A DNA stretch of 64,000 nucleotides from Bacteroidota bacterium (GTDB lineage: Bacteria; Bacteroidota; Bacteroidia; Bacteroidales; F082), in contig JAHIUX010000087.1 in NCBI GenBank assembly GCA_018816765.1, positions 1 to 64,000 on the forward strand, written 5' to 3'. Position numbers and translations under genes: made by a program. Positions within the stretch are counted from its first letter, which is position 1, and the number at the start of each line of letters is the position of its first letter. A model generated the notes under the pieces. The model ran no database searches, had not been told where the DNA came from, and saw only the letters and a program-made list of their open reading frames with translations. This document shows positions 1 to 7,464 of the stretch, one piece after another.

Positions 1-77
1 GTAAAATGATGGATGCTAAAGCCACAGCCATGCGTGAAAAGGTTGTTGCAATGGTGCAAAAACTGATGATGAACTGA
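1..77 (+). CDS. 3' end of a truncated gene of unknown function
   Basis: A reading frame is already open at the left edge and ends with TGA at 75-77, encoding a methionine- and lysine-rich tail ending in KLMMN. Only about 24 codons are visible, so no family can be assigned. The stop lies 59 bases before the next gene on the same strand. It could also be a chance open frame, but its position and direction fit the end of a real gene. Confidence 0.45.
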   Translation, partial: KMMDAKATAMREKVVAMVQKLMMN

Positions 78-136
78 AGTTGACTGTATCAGCCTCTGAA
101 GGGTTGATATGGCAACGAGATAATTAATTTATACGC

Positions 137-1381
137 ATGAAAAACATGTTAGTCCTGCTTTGTTTGCTTTCGATTTTTTCTGCTTGCCAGAAAGAGGGTG
201 GAAAATCCGATCCCAAACCGGTTTCTGATTATCGGAACTTTACCTCACTGGCTGATTTTAACAATACGCTCAACCTGCTTGTGGCCATTAGCGATTCTGC
301 TGAGCGCGAAACCCGCCTTGCCCATTTATGGGACAGCCTCAAGGCACACCATCAGGTTCCCTTCGCTATTGGCGATTCCGTTGCCTTGCTTTATAAAGGC
401 AATGTAAACAGCGTTTCCTGGGCTGGCGATTTCAACGGATGGAACCCGGGAACTGCCGGTTGGGCGGGCCAACGGCTTGGCACTACAGCAGTGTTCAGGC
501 TGATCAAACAGTTTCCGGCCGACGCACGCCTCGATTACAAGATTGTGGCCGGCAACAACTGGTTCCTCGATCCGGCCAATACCTACCAGCAATACAGCGG
601 CTTCGGCCCTAACTCAGAGTTGAGGATGCCTTCCTGGATTTTTCCTGAAGAGACGCAACCCATCGAAAACGCAACGAAAGGAAGCCTGTCAGCCAACCAG
701 CTGATCACCAGCAGCCCACAGAACCTGAATTACACGGTTCAGTACAAGGTGTACCTGCCTTATGGTTACGAAAACCTGAACAATTTGCCGGTGATTTACA
801 TTACCGATGGCCAGGAATATGCTGATAACAGGTTGGGTGCTGCTGTGATCATACTCGACAACCTGATCTTCGAACATAAAATCAGCCCGGTAATTGCGGT
901 ATTTATCGACCCCCGTGATCCGTCAAACCTGGGAAATAACCGCCGCATGAGTGAATACACCGCAAATATCAGGTTTGCTGATTTCGTTGCAGACGAACTC
1001 ACCGCAGTTATCGATCAGGCGTATAAAACTGACTCCAGCGCAAGCAAAAGGGCAATCATGGGAACTTCCCTAGGTGGTTGGAACGCGGCTTTCTTCGGGC
1101 TGCGCCGATCCGATAAATTCGGATTGATTGCCATACATTCTCCGGCCTTCGATGAAGCCATTATCAGCCAATATGCTGCAAGCAATATGTTACCAATCAA
1201 TATCTTTATGAGCACCGGCGTGATCTATGACACCCAAACCAAGGCCAGGGCAATGCGCGATGTGTTGCAGGCAAAAGATTATCCGCTGCAGTACATCGAA
1301 GTAAACCAGGGACATTCATGGGGCAATTGGCGCGCCCTGATTGAAGAGCCGCTTGTGCAGTTTTTCGGTACAGGCAATTAG
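137..1381 (+). CDS. lipoprotein: CBM48-like domain plus esterase-like alpha/beta hydrolase
   Basis: The 414-residue product starts with a hydrophobic signal ending in the lipobox FSAC (Cys17), so it should be a lipid-anchored envelope protein. Residues about 75-175 look like the early-set/CBM48 fold seen in enterochelin-esterase (Fes)-like proteins (VSWAGDFNGWNPG). The rest is an esterase-D-type alpha/beta hydrolase. GTSLGG near residue 310 supplies the nucleophile serine, and the late NQGHSWGNW supplies the likely catalytic histidine. The family hydrolyses esters of siderophores or of feruloyl and acetyl groups on polysaccharides; the substrate here is not visible. It converges on the DUF2892 gene with only 10 bases between stops. 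Confidence 0.8.
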   Translation: MKNMLVLLCLLSIFSACQKEGGKSDPKPVSDYRNFTSLADFNNTLNLLVAISDSAERETRLAHLWDSLKAHHQVPFAIGDSVALLYKGNVNSVSWAGDFNGWNPGTAGWAGQRLGTTAVFRLIKQFPADARLDYKIVAGNNWFLDPANTYQQYSGFGPNSELRMPSWIFPEETQPIENATKGSLSANQLITSSPQNLNYTVQYKVYLPYGYENLNNLPVIYITDGQEYADNRLGAAVIILDNLIFEHKISPVIAVFIDPRDPSNLGNNRRMSEYTANIRFADFVADELTAVIDQAYKTDSSASKRAIMGTSLGGWNAAFFGLRRSDKFGLIAIHSPAFDEAIISQYAASNMLPINIFMSTGVIYDTQTKARAMRDVLQAKDYPLQYIEVNQGHSWGNWRALIEEPLVQFFGTGN

Positions 1382-1391
1382 CCAAGATGAA

Positions 1392-1577
1392 CTAGGCCTT
1401 TTTGCCCGTGTTTAATCCAATGAGTGAATAGAGCGGGCAAAAATTAACCAGGGCAGTGGCAATAGGAACAATGCCAACGAGTCCCCACCAACTTCCAGAG
1501 AAGTAACCAAGGCCTCCAATGGCCAATCCCAGAATAATGCGAATGATTTTGTCGATGCTTCCAACGTTCTTTTTCAT
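1392..1577 (-). CDS. DUF2892 (YgaP transmembrane-like) small membrane protein
   Basis: This 61-residue protein has a basic N-terminus (MKKNVGSIDKIIRIILG), two hydrophobic segments and the CPLYSLIGLNT ending typical of DUF2892. The family resembles the membrane part of the rhodanese YgaP, and its usual length is 60-70 residues, so the gene is complete. It lies 62 bases downstream of the Crp/Fnr regulator gene on the same strand. In Bacteroidota this family often sits beside Crp-type regulators and sulfur-handling genes. Its molecular role is unknown. Confidence 0.8.
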   Translation of the reverse strand: MKKNVGSIDKIIRIILGLAIGGLGYFSGSWWGLVGIVPIATALVNFCPLYSLIGLNTGKKA

Positions 1578-1639
1578 GGTATTGTTTTTAAGTATGCGGC
1601 AAAGATAAGATGCAGCGAAGCCCTTGTCAGTGACAAATG

Positions 1640-2263
1640 TTACAGATCGCTCAATATTTCAACTTTTCCCCTGTGGTTTTTGATAACGCCTTGTTTTTCA
1701 AGTTGTTTTAACAAGCGTGATACGACTTCCCTAACGGTGCCAAGCTCGTTGGCCAATTGCTGGTGTGTTGTGTTGATGGTGTTTCCGCTTTCCGTCTGCC
1801 TGATTTTTAACAGCCTGAGCAGGCGGTAATCCATGCTTTTGAAGGCGATGGCATCTACCACATTGATCATTTCGTTGAAGCGTTTATGAAACAGGTTCAT
1901 GATGAACTGCCGGAATTCAGCATGTTCGGCGAACCAGGACCTGAGGCTGGCAGCCGGAATCAGCAAAACTTCGGTATTGTTCTCTGTTATGGCAACAGCA
2001 TTGCTGCGTTGGCCGTTGAACCCAGAAGAAATGGACAGTGCGCAGCTTTCGCCTTCGAAAATCGTATACAACAATATTTCCCGACCGGTTTCGTCATTGC
2101 GCACTACCCTGATCTGTCCGTCAGTGACAAATGGGATCAGCACGATGACATCGCCTTCATCAAGAATTTTCTGCCCAGCCGGAATCGTCATCCTGCGGCA
2201 GCTTTCAAGTTTTTCTATTAATCCGGGATCGCTAAATCCAAACGGTTGAATTTTTGCTGGCAT
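1640..2263 (-). CDS. Crp/Fnr-family transcriptional regulator
   Basis: The 207-residue protein has an N-terminal cyclic-nucleotide-binding-like jelly roll (residues about 10-120; DEGDVIVLIPFVTDGQIRVV) and a C-terminal winged helix (about 150-200; LANELGTVREVVSRLLKQLE). That is the standard Crp/Fnr layout. No Fnr-type N-terminal cysteine cluster is present, so an Fe-S oxygen sensor is unlikely. It starts 10 bases after the flippase stop and may be read from that transcript as well as from its own promoter. The DUF2892 gene downstream is the most obvious target or operon partner. Confidence 0.9.
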   Translation of the reverse strand: MPAKIQPFGFSDPGLIEKLESCRRMTIPAGQKILDEGDVIVLIPFVTDGQIRVVRNDETGREILLYTIFEGESCALSISSGFNGQRSNAVAITENNTEVLLIPAASLRSWFAEHAEFRQFIMNLFHKRFNEMINVVDAIAFKSMDYRLLRLLKIRQTESGNTINTTHQQLANELGTVREVVSRLLKQLEKQGVIKNHRGKVEILSDL

Positions 2264-2273
2264 ATGAACTTGC

Positions 2274-3566
2274 TTATTTCGAATGCAACAAACGCTTTAC
2301 CCCATCAGCAAAGGCCCTGATGTCGGCCATTGTGAGCAACACATCGGCCAGCTTGCTTTTGGTGAGTTTTTTGAACATCATCCATTGATAAACGACCGCA
2401 GCAAGATATGCGGATGAAGCGCTTAAGCCGGCTCCGGGTAAACCCCACAACGGGATGAGTACAAACACCAGCGGAAGCGTAACAGCCAATCCGACCACCG
2501 ATGCCATCAGGTTGTATTTTGGTTGGCCGGTGCCCGAAAAATAATGACTGAAAATGGTGTTTGCCGATAAGGCAATGACGCCGGGCGCCAGGCTGATGAT
2601 GACAATCCTGATGTCACCAAAGTCTTTGCTCAGGATCAGTTCAAACACGCTCCTGGGAATGGCGATCAACAGGAGCATAGCCAGACTGGTCAGGATAACA
2701 GAGAATTTAAGCAGCTGCAGACTCAGCTGTTTGGCAAACTGTGGATCATTGCTGTTGCTGATGCTTGAATACTGCACCAGCGATATGCTTTGGCCAATCA
2801 GCCGCAAGCCTTCGGTGAGCTGAACACCCGAGTTGTAAACGCCAACAGGGGCAAAACCGGCAAAATGCCTGATCACAAAATAGCTCAGTCGCTTGTTGAT
2901 CAGGTGCACGATGCTTGAAAGTTGGGTCATGCTGCCGAAACCCAGCATGTCCTTTGCTGTTTTTCTCAGCTGAAGACTCCTGTCGTGCCACATTTCAGGC
3001 AATACCATCCACAAGCCAACTGCTGCTGGTACTCCATATGAGGCATACATGGCAAAAACAAAGGCTTTTTCATCTTTGATTCCGATTACGTAAACACACG
3101 CAGCCATGATCGCCAGCAACAAGAGGAACTGCAATGAAAACAGGCTGTTGAATGCGAGGATGTTGCGTTTCCCCAGGAGTACATTCAGGTTGAAACTATG
3201 CATGCTGTTTAAAAATACAAGGACAATAATGTGCACTCCATAGCCTCGCGGAACCATGATTTCGTAAGTTTCAGGAAAGAAAGAAAGTCCGAAAAACAGG
3301 CAGGAAGTTAGCAGCAGTATCAACAGCGTCCAGAGCATAGTAGCCACCATCATGCTGTACATATTCTTTCGCGGGGTGTAAAACACCAGCGCGCTGCTCA
3401 TCAGCTCAACCACCAGTATAATCAGTGAAATATCGAGCAGGATAATGCCTGCAATGCCCCAGGCAGAAGCACCGAGTTCATTGGCTGCAATCCAGAGCAC
3501 CACAAGGCTCGAAAGGGCATTCAAGATGCGTGTGCCAGAGGTTCCGATAATTTTGCGCAGCAGCAT
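2274..3566 (-). CDS. polysaccharide (Wzx/MATE-type) flippase-like membrane protein
   Basis: The 430-residue protein is almost wholly hydrophobic with about 12 predicted membrane helices. The N-terminus (IIGTSGTRILNALSSLVVLW) and a late AGLSASSAYLAAVVYQW helix are typical of oligosaccharide flippases of the MOP superfamily, which move lipid-linked glycans across the inner membrane. It lies 6 bases after the formyltransferase-like gene, so the two are probably co-transcribed for surface-glycan assembly. The substrate cannot be inferred. Confidence 0.8.
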   Translation of the reverse strand: MLLRKIIGTSGTRILNALSSLVVLWIAANELGASAWGIAGIILLDISLIILVVELMSSALVFYTPRKNMYSMMVATMLWTLLILLLTSCLFFGLSFFPETYEIMVPRGYGVHIIVLVFLNSMHSFNLNVLLGKRNILAFNSLFSLQFLLLLAIMAACVYVIGIKDEKAFVFAMYASYGVPAAVGLWMVLPEMWHDRSLQLRKTAKDMLGFGSMTQLSSIVHLINKRLSYFVIRHFAGFAPVGVYNSGVQLTEGLRLIGQSISLVQYSSISNSNDPQFAKQLSLQLLKFSVILTSLAMLLLIAIPRSVFELILSKDFGDIRIVIISLAPGVIALSANTIFSHYFSGTGQPKYNLMASVVGLAVTLPLVFVLIPLWGLPGAGLSASSAYLAAVVYQWMMFKKLTKSKLADVLLTMADIRAFADGVKRLLHSK

Positions 3567-3572
3567 AATGGG

Positions 3573-5288
3573 TTACTTCAGTTTGAGTTTTTCACGCAAT
3601 TTGGCGTTGAAGCCTGCCAGACTAAAAACAAATCGTTTTCCATCGATTACTGTATAGTCTTCATTTCCATTGAAGGTGTGAAGACCTTTGTTGTACTTGC
3701 TTTTTTGTATCGGTGTGATGCGTTGAAAGTTTGTTTCTACGAAACGGTCAGGGTCGAGCGCTTGTATTTCGTTCAGCACTACCGCCACCCCATAATCCTT
3801 TGCACAGTCCTGTGCAGGTCTGATGAGCTTTCCATGATGGTAGAACAACTGACCTGCCGGCCTGGCCGAACGGATGTCTGACTTGATGGGGTTGTTGTTG
3901 TGGGCGAAAAATGGTCCGGTCAAACGCTCAGCATACATGGCGTAAAGGTTCACGCTGGGAAGGTCCTTGGTGGTGAACATCAGCCACCACCTGCCATCGT
4001 GCTGAAACAAAACAGGATCAACGGCCCTGACATGTTGTAGCAGGATGCATTCAAAATGAAGCGTATAGGTGACAGGATCATAGCGGTATAGGCTGATGTT
4101 GTCCGACTCAAAGGATTCAGGAATGCAGTAAAGCTGTCCTTCGAAGGGAATAAGGTAAGGGAACGACAGGTGGGCTTTCGTTTCGAGTGATGGCCGGTAA
4201 TGCTCAAATCCGATATTTTCATCCGCTACCTGAATTTCTCCCTTGCCCTTTCTGTAATCGTAATGTTCGAAAAAGAGCAGGTTTTGCCGTTCATCTTTAT
4301 AAATGAAGGGATCGGCCAGATAGGATGAATGGCTTGATTTCCTTAGCCATTTGATGCATTGGGTGCTTTCGTCAGGATTGTCAATCACGGCTTCCCTCGA
4401 ATGAAAGATAACACCAATATTCCAGTCTTCGTGCCTGAACAGGTCATTCAGGTGAAAGAAAACGCGCCGGAATCCCATCATGAGATAAAACCAAATCATG
4501 GTCAGGTTTCCCGGAGGGTGGAAAATCTTAGCTTTGGATTCTGATAAAACCGGGTTCAGGCAGCCAAGCTGAATGTCGCGGCACACCTGCAACGGATAAT
4601 GCCTGCTTTCGTTGTATAGCTGATTCAAATGAGCGGTATAGCTGTGCCTGATGGTCTTGTAATAGCCTTGCCTCAGCACGACTCCCTTATCGAGCGAATC
4701 AGTAAGCTGCTGCAGGATGACACCATTGGCAACCATAGGCTTGAACACTTCCCAGAAACCTGGCGGCCCTCCGCGCACCACTTCTTCATCGTCGTGATGA
4801 AACGACCAGATGCCATAAGTGGTAGTTTGCAAAATCTCGCCCCTAATGATGTTGAAACCAAAGCGAAGCATGAAATCAAGGCGCTTTTCACGCATCTTTG
4901 TCAGGTCTTCCGCCGCAAAATAATTGGCGATTCCCTTTTTTACCGGAATGCATTTCATGGTCACTGCATTGGCAGTGAGTTGTTCGAATGAGCATGTTTT
5001 TTTTACTTCCGGACGAAACACAAACCTGTTCCACAGATTGAATATCAAGCGGTTGTAGCGATAAGTAAAGAGTTTCTTTAACAATGGCTCAGGGGGCACC
5101 GTTTCTGCGTTCACCACAACCAGTTCGAGGCGATGACCCGCTTCAGTAAGCAAGGCAATGGTTTCTGTCTGCCATTGCTCAAGCACCAGGCTGTTGCATA
5201 ATACACCAAATCGAAGTGGCGCAGGACCCGCTGTTTGTGCTGCTGTCATGTGTTGATTTCCGGATAAACGCCAAAATCTCCCCGCCAT
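3573..5288 (-). CDS. formyltransferase-fold protein with C-terminal GINT1-like beta-propeller
   Basis: The N-terminal half (residues about 20-250) follows the methionyl-tRNA-formyltransferase fold. GIWSFHHDDEEVVRGGPPGFWE near residue 165 corresponds to the catalytic loop, and DSLDKGVVL follows. Formyl transfer to an amino sugar is the most likely chemistry. The C-terminal half (about 280-571) resembles the five-bladed propeller of glucosamine inositol-phosphorylceramide transferase N-domains (GH43-like). The start at 5288 fits a TACATTTG -7 element at 5319-5326; an internal Met at 5249 directly before the conserved fold is the alternative. It is followed by the flippase and divergent from the asparagine-synthetase-like gene, so a role in surface-glycan decoration is inferred. 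Confidence 0.72.
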   Translation of the reverse strand: MAGRFWRLSGNQHMTAAQTAGPAPLRFGVLCNSLVLEQWQTETIALLTEAGHRLELVVVNAETVPPEPLLKKLFTYRYNRLIFNLWNRFVFRPEVKKTCSFEQLTANAVTMKCIPVKKGIANYFAAEDLTKMREKRLDFMLRFGFNIIRGEILQTTTYGIWSFHHDDEEVVRGGPPGFWEVFKPMVANGVILQQLTDSLDKGVVLRQGYYKTIRHSYTAHLNQLYNESRHYPLQVCRDIQLGCLNPVLSESKAKIFHPPGNLTMIWFYLMMGFRRVFFHLNDLFRHEDWNIGVIFHSREAVIDNPDESTQCIKWLRKSSHSSYLADPFIYKDERQNLLFFEHYDYRKGKGEIQVADENIGFEHYRPSLETKAHLSFPYLIPFEGQLYCIPESFESDNISLYRYDPVTYTLHFECILLQHVRAVDPVLFQHDGRWWLMFTTKDLPSVNLYAMYAERLTGPFFAHNNNPIKSDIRSARPAGQLFYHHGKLIRPAQDCAKDYGVAVVLNEIQALDPDRFVETNFQRITPIQKSKYNKGLHTFNGNEDYTVIDGKRFVFSLAGFNAKLREKLKLK

Positions 5289-5318
5289 TGCCTGTCAGGG
5301 TTGATTTTGCCAGTTCAG

Positions 5319-5326
5319 CAAATGTA
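5319..5326 (-). promoter_or_regulatory. Bacteroidota -7 element before the formyltransferase-like gene
   Basis: On the minus strand the sequence reads TACATTTG, matching TAnnTTTG. Transcription would start near 5312, giving a leader of about 24 bases to the start at 5288. No clear -33 TTTG is visible. Confidence 0.45.
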
Positions 5327-5545
5327 AACATTTTGCCGCTGACGCATTTGAATGCTGCAGCGAATTTTGATTTGAATCCCTGCATCAGTTTCTGGCGAGG
5401 ATCATTTGACCCGCAGTTTGCCGCATGGTATGGAGATAATTGGCTTTCAGCAAACGTTACCATTGGTTTATGGAGCAAATTTTGTGGGTTAATCAGGGCT
5501 GTTCTACATGAAAGGATTGCTTATCTTGCGGCTTATTTTATTACA

Positions 5546-7276
5546 ATGCCAGGTCTGCTGTTTTACACCAATCCCGATGCTGACAGGCTGGAGAAAGCGC
5601 TTGCTTCGCTGCCGGTTATGGAGGAATATACCTTACAGCGGATTGTGCAAAATGACTTGCTTTTTCTGGGTTTTTATGCTTATGCAAGCTACCCGGTAAT
5701 GGTTATTGAAGCAGCCGGTGCGCTTATCCTGCTTGAGGGAAAGGTATACAACCAGACCGAAAAACAGCTGAAGACACGTCTTGAAACAATGGCAGCCTCT
5801 CAAAACGGCAGTGACAGCAGCCTGGAGCAATGGGTGCGCTCGCTTGACGGTGAATTTGTCGGTGTGATCTGTTATCCTGAAACGGGCAAAGTCCTGGTGT
5901 TTAATGATGCCTTGGGCCGGCTACCATTGTATGCCGGTGAACTTTCAGGCAAAATAGTCATTTCAAGGGATGTCTCCTTCATCAAAGCACTGATGCATAA
6001 CAGTCATCCGGACAAAGCGGCGGTGGCGCTGACATTGTTGCTTGGCTATGCTCCCGGTGGAAAAACGCTGTGGGAAGCTATCCGGAGGCTTGAGCCGGCG
6101 ACAGTTTTCAGGATTGATCCCGGGAAGCACAACCCATATCAAAAATCATCCTTCGCAATAGATTTTAGTCATTCAGAGATTCGGCTTGCTGACCAACAGG
6201 ACCATATTTTCCATTTGCTCGAAAAAGGCTTGTCAGACAGGCTGAACGCAGGAAGCAATGTTGGCTTGTCGCTCAGTGGCGGTCTCGACTCACGTCTGCT
6301 GGCGGGAATGCTGGCCCGAATGGACAGGGAAATACCCACACTGACCTATGCCGATGCAGAAGCAACTGCCGTTGCCGACCTGGCTGCTGTGGATCAAATA
6401 GTGTCTCAACTGCAGATAGAAAAAAACCACGAACGGCTTCAGCTGAGCCTGCCGGATGAAATGCAGTTCGACAAGCTTAACGGGCTGAAGCAGGGCCTCA
6501 ACTACCTGGGGATGGCATTTATTCTGCCATTCCTTGATCGCTTCAGGCAGCGGGACTTATGGCAGCTTACCGGTGATGGAGGCGATAAATTGCTGGCCGA
6601 CCTGCGTCCGCTCCGAAAGCTGCATACACACCACCAACTGATTGAATACCTGTTGCGAAACCACACCATCATGCCGTTAAGCCTTGTGGCCGAAATGAGT
6701 GGTTTCAGCAAGGAAGACCTTCGCGATCTGTTGCTCCAAATGCTGCAATCTTATGAAGTTACCAATGAAAATGAGCGCTATATGTCCTTTCTGATCAGGG
6801 AGAGGGCCATGACATGGCTGTTCGAAGGGGAAGACAGAAACCGATGCTATGCCTGGTCAACAACGCCGTATTACAGTCCTGATTTGTTTAAAGCCTGCCT
6901 GCACTATCCGATGGAAGGAAAGCGCAACGGAAACCTCTTTCTGGCGTTTTTTGAACGGCTTCCCGGAAAATTGCAGCATATTTCGAACCCCAACTGGCAA
7001 TGTTCTCCGGCAGATCAACAGGCTGTCAATCGGGTGTTCCGCAGACAAATGCTGAGGGCCGCCATGCCGGTTCCATTATTGAAACTACTGGCAAAAAACA
7101 GAGATACTATGACATTGAGTTGCTTCCCGTATGCTGCACAGCTTCAACAGCTGATGTCGGAGGATCACTTACTCAGCGATACAATTCATTTCAGGAATTT
7201 GCGCTCCGGTGAACCACTTACAACCGAAGCATGGTGGCACCTGTTTACCTTGCTCAAGGCGTTTTCCGACAGATAA
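5546..7276 (+). CDS. asparagine-synthetase-like protein without the glutaminase cysteine
   Basis: The PP-loop LSLSGGLDSRLLAG near residue 240 identifies the ATP-pyrophosphatase domain of the AsnB family. It is preceded by a class-II-glutaminase-like fold (LDGEFVGVICYPETG, NDALGRLPLY). The frame is open upstream to 5216, but the start at 5546 gives MPGLLFYTN, which aligns with the MCGI start of the family. The catalytic Cys is therefore replaced by Pro. At 576 residues it matches family length. Loss of Cys2 predicts use of ammonia or another amine donor, or an altered amide-forming role, as in AsnB-like proteins of polysaccharide loci. Neighbours are a formyltransferase-like gene (divergent) and a GT2 fusion. 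Confidence 0.75.
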   Translation: MPGLLFYTNPDADRLEKALASLPVMEEYTLQRIVQNDLLFLGFYAYASYPVMVIEAAGALILLEGKVYNQTEKQLKTRLETMAASQNGSDSSLEQWVRSLDGEFVGVICYPETGKVLVFNDALGRLPLYAGELSGKIVISRDVSFIKALMHNSHPDKAAVALTLLLGYAPGGKTLWEAIRRLEPATVFRIDPGKHNPYQKSSFAIDFSHSEIRLADQQDHIFHLLEKGLSDRLNAGSNVGLSLSGGLDSRLLAGMLARMDREIPTLTYADAEATAVADLAAVDQIVSQLQIEKNHERLQLSLPDEMQFDKLNGLKQGLNYLGMAFILPFLDRFRQRDLWQLTGDGGDKLLADLRPLRKLHTHHQLIEYLLRNHTIMPLSLVAEMSGFSKEDLRDLLLQMLQSYEVTNENERYMSFLIRERAMTWLFEGEDRNRCYAWSTTPYYSPDLFKACLHYPMEGKRNGNLFLAFFERLPGKLQHISNPNWQCSPADQQAVNRVFRRQMLRAAMPVPLLKLLAKNRDTMTLSCFPYAAQLQQLMSEDHLLSDTIHFRNLRSGEPLTTEAWWHLFTLLKAFSDR

Positions 7277-7427
7277 GCATGACGTATTTGGGTTGTCGAA
7301 AAGACCTTAAAAAGCAGGGGCACAAACAATATTCAATGATTCATACGTTTATAGCCTGATAACACAGCCTTGTAATTATGATAACTGGCTCGCCTTGATT
7401 GTTGCACATCATTTTAAAGAAGTATCC

Positions 7428-7435
7428 TATCTTTG
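7428..7435 (+). promoter_or_regulatory. Bacteroidota -7 element before the GT2 fusion gene
   Basis: TATCTTTG matches TAnnTTTG exactly. The inferred start site near 7442 lies downstream of the upstream in-frame start at 7399. This supports the ATG at 7465 as the real start. A TTG at 7402-7404 could serve as -33 with a rather long spacer. Confidence 0.55.
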
Positions 7436-7464
7436 GGCTTCCTAAAAAAAACATGCTCCCGGGA

